Positions 23,766 through 35,302 of a stretch of 64,000 nucleotides of DNA are shown one piece after another. The position numbers and the translations under genes were made by a program. This DNA comes from Eurosta solidaginis (taxonomy: Eukaryota > Arthropoda > Insecta > Diptera > Tephritidae), in contig NC_090320.1 of NCBI RefSeq assembly GCF_040869045.1, positions 143,924,941 through 143,988,940 of the forward strand, given 5' to 3'. Below the pieces are notes generated by a model. The model was not told the DNA's origin, did no database searches, and saw nothing but the letters and a program-made list of their open reading frames with translations. Positions within the stretch are counted from its first letter, which is position 1, and each line of letters begins with the position of its first letter.

Positions 23766-24680
23766 CTGTTCTCCACCTAAGTCGGATTCGGTCCGATCAG
23801 ACAAATCTCTCGATCTAAACGCTGCTAATCTCTCCAAATGAACCACTTTCATTTTAGTTCGTGGTTTGGTAGTGGTTTGTATGCGGTACACTACATCGTT
23901 GATCCGTTTTACAACTTTGTATGGGCCTTCCCAGTTATACTGCAATTTCGGGGACAAACCTTTTTTTCGTTGTGGGTTGTATAGCAGCACCAAATCTCCT
24001 TTCTGAAACCCTTCTGAATTAATTGCTTTATCGTACCTCGCTTTCATCTTGTCACTCATAATCTTTGCTCGTTGCCTTACCAGATCGTGTATCTCTCTCA
24101 GCTCTTCGTCCAAGACACCAGTGGATTTCTTGACATTCCTCTCCGCATCGGCATCTATCCCATACTTCAAATCAGCTGGCAGTCGAAGGTCATTGCCAAA
24201 AATTACCTTTGCGGGAGTTTGGCACGTTGTGTCATGTACTGCCGATCGGTAGGCTATCAAGAATAATGATATGTGTGTATCCCAGTCCTTATGGTACTTG
24301 TCTACTACTTTCCTTAAATGCTCCTCCAATGTTCTATTGGAACGTTCCACCATACCATCGGACTGAGGATGCAATGCAGTTGTCCGTGTTTTTCGAATGC
24401 CCAACTTCTTGCACAATTCTTGGAACACAGCTGATTCAAAATTCCTGCCTTGGTCAGAATGTAACTCCATTGGTACACCATACCTTGAAACCCATTCGTT
24501 TTTAACCACTTCTGCTACTGTTTCTGCTTCTTGGTTTGGGATTGGGTATATCTCTGGCCATTTACTGAAATAATCCATAACCACCAGTACGTATTTGTTT
24601 CCGCGGTTGCTAGTAGGAAATGGACCTGCGACATCCATGGCGATCCTTTCAAATGGTGCACCTGAAATATACGGCTTCAT
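23751..24680 (-). pseudogene. Gypsy-B integrase core and C-terminal domain
   Basis: 309 codons open on the minus strand. The catalytic core has D (RIAMDVAGPFPTSNRGNKYV), D (MELHSDQGRNFES) and E (HPQSDGMVERSNRTLEEHL), then a GPY/F-like module (YNWEGPYKVVKRINDVVYR). It ends about 15 bases inside the 3' LTR. The frame is cut off at its start by TAG at 24681-24683, directly before the listed Met, so it is separated from the HHCC zinc-binding part upstream. All three catalytic residues are present. In the live family this enzyme inserts the cDNA; here it lacks an intact polyprotein. Confidence 0.9.
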
Positions 24681-25640
24681 CTAGCCATGACTTCGGGTTT
24701 TGGGCCCTTTCGCTCTGTTGCATACATCGCAATGGGCAATCCACTCGGTTACCGACTAACGGCAACCAACCCAATATATTCTCTGCTTAATTTTCTCGAG
24801 TGTCTTCGTGATTCCAAGATGACCTCCACTTGGACCATTGTGCAGCTCGCTGAGCACGTCAGGAATCCTCTTTCTGTGAACAACTATCAGTTTCTTCTTG
24901 CATTGACCATCCTCACTCTCCCATACTCGATGCAAGCAACCGGATATCAATTCTAAACTGTTCCACTGTGCCTAATATGACTTCGCAATGGGACTCTCTG
25001 CTGACATCTCTCTGCTTGGTCTTTCGTTTCGTTCGAGCCCTTGCATAACATGTGACAGATCTTCTAGCTGACACTTTCTTAGTTGTTCCTTGTCCCATTC
25101 ATCCGTACACGTTATAGTCATTAGCCGGACATCTATAATGTCTTCTTTGTCCTCGGCCTTTGAACAGTGCTTGCATTCCAACCTACATGGCCTTCGTGAA
25201 ATTGCATCGGCATTTCCATGGGTACTACCTTTTCGATGCTCAATGGAAAAGTCATAGATTTGTAGTCGCTCCATCCCCCGTGCCAATTGTCCTTCCGGAT
25301 TACGGAACTGCAGAAGCCATTTCAACGCTGCGTGATCTGTCCTGACACGGAATCGCTGGCCGTAGAGGTATTTGTGAAAATATTTAATGCACTCTACCAA
25401 TGCCAACAGCTCTCTCCGCGTAACACAGTAGTACCTCTCTGGTTTTCCAATCGAACGGCTGTAAATGCAACTAGCTTCTCCTGTCCATCGATCAGTTGTG
25501 ATAAAACGCCTCCTATAGCATATCCACTCGCATCTGTATCTAGAATAAATGGTGCTCCTGGAATCGGATATGCTAACATTGGGGCAGTGCACAAACGCTC
25601 CTTCAATGTTTGGAAAGCCACTTCTTGCTCCTTCTTCCAT
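24681..25640 (-). pseudogene. Gypsy-B RNase H and integrase zinc-binding region
   Basis: In the same frame as the integrase core: RNase H text (RYYCVTRRELLALVECIKYF, RVRTDHAALKWLLQF, KGSTHGNADAISRRPC), then an integrase HHCC region (ELHNGPSGGHLGITKTLEKI ... HCDVCNRAKG). TAG codons at 24972-24974, 24756-24758 and 24681-24683 interrupt it. It overlaps the preceding RT frame at 25394-25640, and a single-base indel near 25490-25500 explains the change of frame. RNase H would remove RNA from the RNA-DNA hybrid during reverse transcription. Confidence 0.87.
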
Positions 25641-27230
25641 TCAAAAGCTTTATTTTTTCTTGTAAGCTCATGGAGGCTATGGGTTACGCTGGAAAAATTC
25701 GGTACAAATCGGCGGTAATATGTGCACAGCCCAAAGAAACTTCTTAATTCATGTAGGTTCTGTGGTCTTGGCCAATCCTTTACAGCCTCTATCTTTTCGT
25801 TCGCAGTGCAGATGCCCTCTGTCGTTACCTTGTGACCCAAATAATTTACTTCCTTTTTAAACAGCGCACACTTTTTGCGAATTAACTTCAGACCAGCGCC
25901 AGCTATTCTTTGGATAACTTCCTCCAAGTTCCTAAGATGTTCATCAAAATTCTTGCCCAATACGATGATGTCGTCCAGGTACACCAAGCATGTTTTCCAA
26001 TGTAGTCCTTTCAGTACCTGGTCCATGAGTCTCTCAAAAGTAGCTGGTGAATTACAAAGTCCAAAAGGCATCACTGTAAATTGCCAAAGACCATCACCGA
26101 CACCGAAGGCTGTTTTCTCTTTATCTTCCTCCTTCACCTCCACTTGCCAGTAGCCACTTTTCAAGTCCAGCGTGGAAAACCATTTCATATCAGATACCGA
26201 GTCCAGAGTGTCGTCAATTCTTGGCAATGGGTAGCTATCCTTTTTCGTTACGTCATTCAACTTCCGGTAGTCCATGCAAAACCTCATTTTTCCATCCTTC
26301 TTTTTTACAAGTACTACCGGTGAGCTCCATGGACTAGCTGATGGTTCGATGACGCCGCTGTCGCTCATTTCTTGAATGATTTGACTCACAACTTCTCGTT
26401 TCGCCAGTGGAACAATACGTGGAGCTTGACGGATTGGCCTCGCATCTCCAGTGTCAATTTGATGTTTCACAACGTTGGTGCGGCCTGGTTTAGAATCATC
26501 CTGGACATATATGTTCGCGTACTTTAGGAGCAGTTGTTTTGCCTTACTCTGATATGCTTCATCTAGACCCTGCGTCCATGCCGTGATGTCATTTGAAAGA
26601 TCAGTATTACTAGCTGAAACGTGTTCCTGGAGCTGTTCACAGTTAATAACTACTTCAGCCTCTTGGCATCTTCCCAAAATAGCTCCTTTGGTCAGTTTTA
26701 GTGGTGACTTGAACTCATTGAGTACTCTTACCGGAATACGTCCATCTTGTTTTGTCATAGCCAGGGTTTTTCCTACAAGTATGTTTAGTGCTGATTTGTT
26801 TGCTGCTTCGACAACCCACAATTTGTTTGTCCCACAATCTCCATCAATCTTTGCCCAGATGACTGCTTCGGATTTTGGTGGTATTTGCTGACTCTCTTCC
26901 ACCAGCGCTCGTGTACTGCTGTAGCCTCTCTCGTAGCCGAAATTAAGTGGTACATCCATGTTTTTATATCGCATCGTCTTGATTTGCATGTCGATCTTGA
27001 TGCCCTGGTCGATTAAGAAGTCCACTCCAATTATGATTTCATCAACCATTTCTGCCACTATAAAATTGTGTACTACCGTGACGTTCCCAATTGCGACTTC
27101 ACATTCTACTTCTCCAATTACCTGGGCGTCCTCTCCCGTGGCTGTACGTAATCTTGCTCCAAGCAATGGTCTTATCTTTTTGTTGACTAAATCCGCTCAA
27201 ATGATGGAATGAGATGCACCCGTATCTACA
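25394..27230 (-). pseudogene. Gypsy-B protease and reverse transcriptase
   Basis: The protease active site VDTGASHSII lies at about 27230-27198 and is followed at once by TGA (27195-27197). The frame then runs open from 27166 for 590 codons. RT motifs in order: PIRQAPRIVP, VVLVKKKDGKMRFCMDYRKL, FSTLDLKSGYWQVEV, MPFGLCNSPATFERLMDQVL, the catalytic box LVYLDDIIVLG, LRSFFGLCTYYRRFVPNFS and the start of RNase H (FILDTDASGYAIGGVLSQ). The last ~30 residues of the listed frame are out of register. The arrangement and motifs fit insect Ty3/gypsy elements of the mdg3/412-like sort, although I cannot place it precisely. Confidence 0.9.
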
Positions 27231-27363
27231 GTCAGTAAACGTTACTTTCCGTCCACATGTCCTCCAACAGTAAGATTGCTCGATCTTCTTCCAGTCTGCG
27301 AGATAGAGATTATGGGGCATTCAATTGCGGGAGCCAGCTGTCGCCCCTTGCGGCTGACTCGAT

Positions 27364-28817
27364 TTAGTTTAACGGTTGAGTGGTCTTGGAGATTTGCTCA
27401 TCACCTTCTGCTCTGCGTTTACGACCACCCACATTGTTGGAGCTATTGGGACCGCTGCTGCAATGTCGTGCAATATGACCTGGGTTGCCGCACTTGAAAC
27501 ATTTAATAACTCCAGCATTTTCTGTTGTGATCCCTTCAGTGCTTCCAAAATTGTGTCTACCCAATCTGGTCTTTCCACTTCCACACGATGAGCTTTGTAT
27601 GCTGGTTTACTCAATAGTGAGGCCGTTTCCTGAGTCAATGCATGTGATACCGTTTCAGCAAATGTCAGCTTTGGGTTTGCGTATGTAGCTCGCTTCGTTT
27701 CCACGACCCGTATGCCATTTATGAAACTCTGGATTTTTACCCTTTCAGTGTATTCCACGGGTGCGTCCGCATTTGCAAAATGAGCCAATCTTTCAATATC
27801 TGAAGCAAACTCCTGCAATGTCTCATTTGCTTTTTGGTAGCGGTTTTGCAACTCAATTTGGAATATCTGTTTTCTATGCTCGCTTCCATAACGTCGTTCT
27901 ACAGCAGCTATCAATGCTTCATAATTGTTCCGCTCTCCTTCGGGAATCGTCTGTAGGATTTCCGCTGCTGGCCCCTTCAATGCCACGAACAGTGCAGCAG
28001 CTTCATCTTCCGCATTCCAGTTATTCACTGCTGCGGTCTTCTCAAACTGCAGCTTGAAGACCTGGAAAGGAACAGAACCGTCAAAAGATGGAGTTTTTAC
28101 CTTCGTATTACTCCCTGAAGCAGCCGGCCGATTAAGTTGCAATTCCTGTATACGACCTCTCAACGCATCCACCTCTGCCTCGAATTTTTCTTCAAACTGC
28201 ATTATTTTTTCGTCCATGCGCGCTTCGAGTTTTGATGATATACGCGCCTCTTGTGCTTCTAGTTGTACTGTTATGCGTGTCTCTTGTTCTTTCAGTTGGG
28301 TTGCCATATATGTCTTTTGTTCTTCCAGCTGTGATGACATATTTGTGGACATTTGTGATGACATTTCTGTTATACGTGCCTCTTGTGCTTCAATCTTCGC
28401 TGTTTTACGGTTCTCCTGCGATTCCAGCTGAGTTTCCATCTTGGATGTAATCTGCGTCGACATTTCTGACATACGCGTTTCTTGTGCTTCAATCTTCGAT
28501 GTTATGCGTGTCTCCTGCATTTCCAATTGTGATGACATGTTCGTAGATATTTGTGATGCCATTTCGGACATTTGTGCCGATATTGCAGACAATATCATGT
28601 TCAGGTCTGTGTTCGCCATTGTCTGCGGTGTTTCTTCCATTTTTGTTATTTCCTCGCCATCAAGATGAAAGTCATACTCTTCCACATCAATTCCTTCTGC
28701 CTCCATTGCCTCTCGTAGCCGTGCATGAAGTTCAAGTTTAACGCCGCTTGTATTCAATCCACGGCTCTCCAACTCCTTCTTTAGTTGCTGGATCTTCAAT
28801 TCACTGAACTTTGCCAT
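27364..28817 (-). pseudogene. gag: Gypsy-B gag with N-terminal SAP domain and zinc knuckle
   Basis: Starts at ATG 28817. Residues ~1-40 form a SAP-like helix-extension-helix (FSELKIQQLKKELESRGL). About 60-230 is a long, Met/Gln/Glu-rich coiled-coil with an internal repeat of roughly 25-30 residues (ETRITSKIEAQETR-like). About 240-420 is retrotransposon gag (VKTPSFDGSVPFQVFKLQFE, ALKGPAAEILQTIPEGERNN). The CCHC knuckle CFKCGNPGHIARHC is read in another frame (27564-27364), so a frameshift near 27.56 kb separates it from the capsid. Pol lies in a third frame, at -1 relative to the knuckle frame, as expected for ribosomal frameshifting in this group. SAP domains bind AT-rich DNA; a role in chromatin association is inferred. 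Confidence 0.85.
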
Positions 28818-28854
28818 GTCCTTGTTTTCCTCTGGAATTTATTCAACAGTTCCT

Positions 28855-28868
28855 CTTCTGACACCAAT
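28855..28868 (-). promoter_or_regulatory. Gypsy-B primer-binding site
   Basis: Directly after the 5' LTR (minus strand) the sequence reads attggtgtcagaag. It complements a tRNA 3' end of the form CTTCTGACACCA, which I associate with tRNA-Leu priming in some insect gypsy elements. Confidence 0.7.
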
Positions 28869-29609
28869 TGTAACGAATTTGCTGCAAATCCTCTTATTTG
28901 CCCTTTGGCTAGGTTCGTATCGCTAAACTGTTGAATAAATAACTCCAATATTGAATAATGGAAAAATGGCCTTTATTAAAATACTTCACAATAACACTCA
29001 AACTGTGCAACGAATAGCTTAATAACCAAACTGATAGCTTAAATGAAACTGACTTTCAAAATAATACTGCTATTGCTCGCTAGATATCGTCTTAGTCGTA
29101 ACTGCTTGACAACTCAAATCAAACTGAATTCCAGCGCCTCTACATCTGCGGCCTTTTATACTCTCTGGTTTCCTCGTTCGCATCTTCTAGAATCTACTAG
29201 CATTGTCCATGAGCTCTCAAACTTCTCAGCTATAACTAAAATTGCACGATTTTATAGCTTCTCTCATACCCCATGCTTGTATGTGTGAGCGACACATCCA
29301 CAATTATAATTGCCTACATTTAGGAGCATCTCAAATAAGATGTCTGCATATGGTTGTGCCTTGCTTCTCAGCTGCGTGTACCTACATATGTGTGGACATA
29401 ATGATTGAATTATTGATGTGAATGTTTGTAGTTTACAGTCTCTCGCGCACACATAGGCGTATAAGTAAATGCATCTGTGTGTGACATCTCTCGGCTGCCT
29501 TATACATATATGTGTATACAATATTTGATTATTGACGTAAATATCGCTTAGCATGGCCATAGCATCGCCTTAGTGATGGTATAGCTTAGTGATGCTAATA
29601 TCCGTGACA
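28869..29609 (-). repeat. Gypsy-B 5' LTR
   Basis: 741 bp, collinear with 23031-23765, differing at about a dozen substitutions and a few short indels (for example around 29505-29525). Followed by the target duplicate atat at 29610-29613. Confidence 0.92.
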
Positions 29610-29613
29610 ATAT

Positions 29614-30525
29614 TGATTACTATAAGTTGTTATTGTTGTTAGTGTTTATTTGTTGTAGTAGTTTTATGTGAATTAATATTAGTTATTTATAATATAATAT
29701 ATATACATATTTATAATAATGCGATTGAAGAACCTAGGATGAGGTTGAATGATAGTAGATTGCAACTTAGTGTGCATAATCATTAAAAAATTAAAAACTT
29801 GTATTATGCAGAATATATGTTCAATATATAATTGTACTCTGCATAATGTATGTCCAAGTTGTCGATAAGGAATGAAAAGTTGATTCCTTTAATTGTTTGA
29901 GGGTGAAATTGTCATTGATTTATGTTATGTTAATGAGTATAATTATTTACATTTCAATGTGAAATATTGATATTTAGGAAAATATTTCGTTAAAATTTAT
30001 TTTAAAAAATCTTTAAGAGATTTTTGGATTTGGTTATTGTGTTATTTTCGATTTGAATATGAATTAATTTGCATTGCGGTGTTTGTATGTCTGTTGTTGT
30101 AAAATATTTTATATGTGTAGATGATGTATATTCTTGAATATAAACTGGAGAAGAAGTGCGTATAATTAATATAAATAATAAATTGACTATTGTTTTAAAT
30201 CAATTAATATAAATTTTTAAACAATGTAACATTAGTATTCTAAATTAAATTATCTTGTTTAGATTAAATTTGATTGAAGAAACAAACTTTTTAAAATAAA
30301 ATATGAGTATTAGTTGTCGAAAAATGCAAACATTTTGAATAATACAGCTCACTAAATGGTAAGATCACTGGTACTACTAATTTATGTGTTACATTTATTT
30401 TAATATTTTTAAATTTTAAAAAAGTTGAATTTTCAAAAATAAATTGTGGTACGTTATATGACTATTTAATTAGATTATTATAAAATAAATGTGGTCGTAG
30501 ACCAAAATTCGTAATGTTAAACATA

Positions 30526-30565
<40 letters not shown>

Positions 30566-31198
30566 GTTTTTGATTTAAGTATCTATATGATTGATACGAT
30601 TATCACTGGTTAATAGGATTTCAAAATTTTTGTTTTATAAAGACAGATTTGTATGTGATCAAAGCGATTATTGCATATGTTCAACTCCCGTAACACCAAG
30701 TTTAGTATATATATATATTTCTCATTTTGTATTTATCGGGAAATATTGCATTCTCATTACAGTCATCAGTTGGACGACGTGGGCTATTAAACTATCTGCC
30801 ATCATGTTATATGAACTTACTTACTTACTTAATTGGCGCTTAACCGTCTAAACGGTTATATGAACTATTTGGTATAAATGAAATTGCCGATGATGTCGAT
30901 TATAAAGAATTTGTATCACTTTGATAAAGATGTTGTTGTTTTTCGATAGAGGCACACGCACGTTCACGTAATGTTCATAGAATACGCGTAGTATGGATTT
31001 AATCGGATTGCCGTCGATTAACTAATTGTGCCAAGTTAACTAAATGTGCCAAGGAGGTCATTGACAATGGTAGATTAGTTATTGAATTATTTGTAAAATC
31101 AATTTTTATTAGATTTTTTGACAGCGAAATTTCATCCGGGATTTTCGTAATTTTGTTATCGCGTAAGAAATATATGTATAGGTCAGAAGGATCGTTGG
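29614..31198. other. AT-rich stretch with (TA)n microsatellite, no gene seen
   Basis: No frame above 86 codons and no recognised motif. A (TA)n run occupies about 30524-30562. The run 'acttacttacttacttaat' with a following 'ttggcgcttaaccgtctaa' at about 30818-30852 resembles a dispersed dipteran repeat. The block separates the gypsy-A gag from the rest of that element, so it is either an earlier insertion or rearranged gypsy-A leader. Confidence 0.4.
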
Positions 31199-31265
31199 TA
31201 GGATCGCCAGATATAGAAAATAATAATTTTCTATATAATTTTGAGTAATTTATTTAAACTTTATT
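31199..31265 (-). repeat. LTR-end and primer-site-like junction
   Basis: On the minus strand a 55-60 bp AT-rich segment containing AATAAAG is followed by tggcgatcctaccaacgatc. The same primer-like phrase follows AT-rich sequence at about 32848-32868 (tggcgatcttaccaacgatc) and, in variant form, opens LTR-C (tggcgatcctgccagc). This suggests a related gypsy LTR end inserted just 3' of the gag fragment. The upstream 60 bp is shared with 22791-22853. Confidence 0.5.
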
Positions 31266-31266
31266 T

Positions 31267-32049
31267 TTAAAAGGAAAAATTTTGAGATTTAGATCTATTT
31301 CTATCTTTAGATCTTGAACGGACTTGTAATTGTTTAATATCATTAGAAATTTTATTTAAATTTTGATAAATAGCCGTAGTTAATTCAGTTAAATTTTTAA
31401 CGCATTGTTCTAAAATATTATTATTTATACTTGAGACTAAAGGAGATTTGGAAGAATGGTGTTTATTGATTAAATCAAAAAGTTTGTCTGCTAAAATAAT
31501 AATTTCATCTCTGTTTTGATTATTATTGGAAGTCAAATGAATTTGTATTTCTTGTGGTAATTTACGAATCCACAATTTAAAGAGTAATTCTTGGCTAACT
31601 ATGGAGTCAGAACCTATAAGTGATTTCATAAATCTGAATAATTCAGATGGTGAACGATCACCAAGTTCAGTTTTTAAAATAATTGTTCTAATCGTTTTTC
31701 TTCGCTAAGAGAAAATCTTTCACATAAAATTTGTTTGACTGTATCATATTTATTAAGGAGGGTTAATAACATCTAAAATTTTAGATATAGTATCTCGTTG
31801 AAGAGTAATTAGAACATTTTGAAATTTTAAATTATCATCATTGATATTGTTAATTTCAAATTGTCCTTCAACAAGTAAAAACCAGGCATCGGGAGATTCT
31901 TGCCAAAATTGTGGTAATTTAATAGATATAGTAGAAGAAACATTTGTAAAGTTATTTTGTGTTGAAGTATCTTGTGTTATATTAAATATGTTGTTTTGAT
32001 TTTCCGAATTTGTAAAATTACGGGTTCGTATTGGTGAACGTAGAACCAT
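31267..32049 (-). pseudogene. Gypsy-A gag, frameshifted
   Basis: Starts at ATG 32049 (MVLRSPIRTRNFTNSENQN). The capsid start (IKLPQFWQESPDAWFLLVE) runs to a stop at 31753. The domain continues in other frames (ERFSLSEEKRLEQLF-like text near 31700, then ORF 31629-31267 with LLFKLWIRKLPQEIQIHL) and ends in an Arg/Ser/Lys-rich tail. The family's gag is usually ~300+ residues with a conserved WF...QFEI motif, which is visible. At least two indels break it. An almost identical copy of the 5' part is at 52143-52635. Confidence 0.8.
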
Positions 32050-33070
32050 ATGAAAAAAAAAAATAAAAATTAAATGAAAAATTTGAAAATTAGGAAATAT
32101 TTAAGAATTTTTTGGAAAGGGAGTTAACAATTTAAATAAAATATTTAATTTTATATAAAAAATAAGTAAATTTAAATAATTTATATAGAATTTTTAAAAT
32201 ATAAAAATAATCTTAAAATAAATTTGAAAATTTAAAGGGTTTAAAATTTTAATTTTAATTATAATAGCAAATTTTAAATTTAATATTAAAATAAAAATTA
32301 TACTTACATAAAATTTAATTTAATAAAAAAATATTAAAATCCATAAGTAGTTGATTGATGATTGTAGAGATTTTTAGGTAATCAATTGCGTTTTTTGGAC
32401 GTGATAACAATTCTTCATCGTTCTTGCTGTATATGCAATGGCTTTGTTGTTTTGTAATGGCATTTATGATTTTGTTGCTCAATAAGTGAAATAGAATGTG
32501 AAAATTTATTTAAAAATACAGCAGTGAATGACGTAGATATCTGGAGATGTTCTATTTCACGAGCTACACTGGGTTGTCTTCATTTTTCTTCATATATTTT
32601 TAAATTTTGTTTAGCAATTCATGATGATTTGAACCAAACGTGTCTTTTGTATTTTCGGTTTTGCATTTAATATTGATAAGGCGACGGTTGAAGATATATT
32701 TAAACTTCTTATGAGCTTCTTTTAGTACCTACTTTCAGCTAGATGGGAAAAATTGATTGCGCGGAGAACTACACCACTTTTGTCAAACGAAAATTATATC
32801 GTTCTTGAACTTATTGGGGTTTAATTGATTCGATTGCAGGATCGTTGGTAAGATCGCCAATATATCAACATTCAGGTTGATATTTAAAAAACTTTTTTAT
32901 TTTCGGTTTGAAATATAAAATTTATTTTTATTTATTTTTGAGTTTAAATATTTTCCAACTAATTAGAATTTTCGTTTTTTGAAGTTATTCAAAAATTTTA
33001 AGTTAACACGAAAACTCAATTAAAAATTATTTTAAAAATTAAAGTAAAGAATACAAACTATTTAGCACTA
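32050..33070 (-). other. Gypsy-A 5' leader and probable LTR remnant
   Basis: No coding sequence. On the minus strand the primer-like phrase tggcgatcttaccaacgatc lies at about 32848-32868. The ~195 bp upstream of it (to 33065) is AT-rich with AATAAA-like signals and could be the 5' LTR; its matching 3' copy near 5.3 kb was not found. The leader (about 850 bp) has a 566 bp length difference from its duplicate at 52.6-54.2 kb. Confidence 0.5.
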
Positions 33071-33599
33071 TAAACACCTTTCATTTGATACCCATATCGT
33101 ACAAACGCATTCTAGAATCACCCCTGGTCCACCTTTATGGCGATATCTCAAAAAGGCGTCCACCTATAGAACTAAGGCCCACTCCCTTTTAAAATACTCA
33201 CTAACCTCTTTCATTTGATACCCATATCGTACAAACAAATTCTAGGGTCTCCCCTGGTCCACCTTTATGACGATATCTCGAAACGGCGTCCACCTATCGA
33301 ACTAAGGGTCACTCCCTCTTAAAATGCTCATTAACACCTTTCATTTGATACCCATATCGTACAAGCAAATTCTAGAGTCAACCCTGGTCCACCTTTATGG
33401 CGTTATCTCGGAAAGGCGTCCACCTATAGAACTAAGGATCACTCCATTTTAAAATACTCATTACCACCTTTCATTTGATACCCATATCGTACAAAAACAT
33501 TCTGGAGTCACCCCTGGTCCACTTTTATGGCGATATCCAGAAATGGCGTCCACCTATAGAACTATGGCCCATAACCTTTTAAAATACTCATTAACACCT
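33071..33599 (+). repeat. T-element tandem array, left half (split by LTR-C)
   Basis: Four ~130 bp repeats start with 'cacctttcatttgatacc' at about 33075, 33205, 33336 and 33466. The fifth is interrupted at 33599 by LTR-C and resumes at 38659, exactly in phase after removing the 4 bp target duplication. Confidence 0.85.
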
Positions 33600-34157
33600 T
33601 GTAGCATTATGCGGCATGCCCACCTATGCAATACATTTGCGGCATTACGCACCATGAACTTCTATGCCAATACATTTTAGTAATAGCATAATCATATTAC
33701 AATATTATGTGACATAAATTACATTGACCTAACAGAGCGTTAGCTAACATCAATGGAATGCCGAATATGAAACCTTTGTCAGTTCACACATAACGAATTC
33801 TGCTTAGTCACACACTCAGGTCAATACACTGCCGATCGCCAATGATAGTTTGTCACCAAAATATTTACATACAACCAATAATGTGAATTAACCAAATATT
33901 CACATACAAACATTTTACATGAATATCAATCTGCTGACTTTTCATACAAATCTACATGTATGCATACCATTAATACAAATCTACATGTATGCATACCACT
34001 ATTACAAATGTACATATTTTTAGTTTGTTAGTATTAGGATAATTATGAATGTGTAGGTTAAGAAATTATCTATAAAAGAGAAAGAATTTCTTTAATAAAT
34101 TCAATTATTGTCAGACATTCTAACTCGAACATTCATCTTATTAATTCGAACATTTCA
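33600..34157 (+). repeat. LTR-C 5' LTR
   Basis: 558 bp. Contains direct repeats of 'acaaatctacatgtatgcat' and a short T/A-rich end with tctataaaagagaaag (a TATA-like box) about 90 bp from the 3' edge. The primer-binding region starts at 34158. Confidence 0.88.
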
Positions 34158-35302
34158 TGGCGATCCTGCCAGCTTGATCAGAAATTAGCAAAACTGCTAA
34201 CGGTTCTGCTGGAGGAAAAGATCCTGCCAGTTTTATCTGCAATAAGCATAAAATTTGCTGACCAAGCAAATATTGCTTAAAAGATTTAGCTGCTCAGAAA
34301 TCCTGCCCAGGAAATTTTAAAAACAAAGTATAAAAATTAATAATCTTGCCATCCGGGCAAAAGTTGAATTTTAAAGGATCCTGAAATAATAAGCAACTAC
34401 AAAGGATTACAACTGCTATTGCAGCACAAATACAATAGAACCAAATCAAATATCAGAATGGGGGAAATGTTATCAACAAAATAACGAAGAAACAAATGTA
34501 GAAGGCAAATAACATTGAAAAACAAACTTAAGCAGCAGCAGTGACCAAAGATGAATAAAGCATAAGACGAAGTGGAATAAATGGATTTAAAGTACATATT
34601 ATAAACAGCAATATTCTGAAGGACCAATTGGCAGCATGACTGGCGGAGAGCAGGACTTATAAGTATAAAATTCAGAAATAAATTGGGCGACCTTTATGGA
34701 CGCTAAACTATTAGCAAAAACGAAAGTTTTTGCTTAGGATTTTTTTTTTTCAAAGTAGGAATTTTTTTTTAAATACAGTAGGATGAACAAATTTCTTTTC
34801 ACAGAAAGTTTGATGTCAGATTTAAACATGACACAAACTAATCCTAAAAATAGGGCAAAAGATTAAAGCCCAATGTAGCGTAGAAAAAAAAATTTTATAA
34901 TAACATAAAATTTAATATTTTGAACAAATTTATTTGCAATTTTAAGAAAAATACGAATGTTAAAAATATTAACTTTATAAATATTTTTTTTAAGAAAATC
35001 AAAAAAATGTTTGAAACGAATTTTATACAATAATGTTAATAAGGAAAAATAAATTAGCGAAATAGCATAAAAATTAATTTTTAAAATATTTTGTAAAAAA
35101 AAAACATAAATAAAAATGCTAAAATTTTTTAATTTAAACAAATTTTTCCAGTTAAGAATAAACATTCTTTTCTTATACGTTAATAATGTTAACTAAATAA
35201 CAAGTAAAATGGAATGCATAGGATAAATAATAAAATAAAAAATTTTATAAAAAATTAAATTTAGTTCATTTCTCAGAAAGATTATTATAGAAAATTTTCA
35301 GC

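Larger units (their letters stand above)
23031..29609 (-). mobile_element. Gypsy-B: Ty3/gypsy LTR retrotransposon, full length, decayed
   Basis: 6.58 kb with ~735 bp LTRs at both ends and the 4 bp duplication atat (23027-23030, 29610-29613). On the minus strand the order is 5' LTR, primer site, gag with SAP domain and zinc knuckle, protease, RT, RNase H, integrase, polypurine region, 3' LTR. The pol carries four in-frame stops (27195, 24972, 24756, 24681) and a frameshift near 25.5 kb. The LTRs remain about 98% alike by eye. It sits in the older gypsy-A sequence in the same orientation. Confidence 0.93.

Noticed and set aside
27925..28431. 168-codon Ser/Cys-rich plus-strand ORF
   Set aside because: Antisense shadow of the gypsy-B gag coiled-coil repeat.
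34863..35165. 100-codon Phe/Ile/Lys-rich minus-strand ORF in LTR-C
   Set aside because: Composition matches AT-rich DNA read by chance; the duplicate at 55974-56219 has a different length and start, with no sign of constraint.
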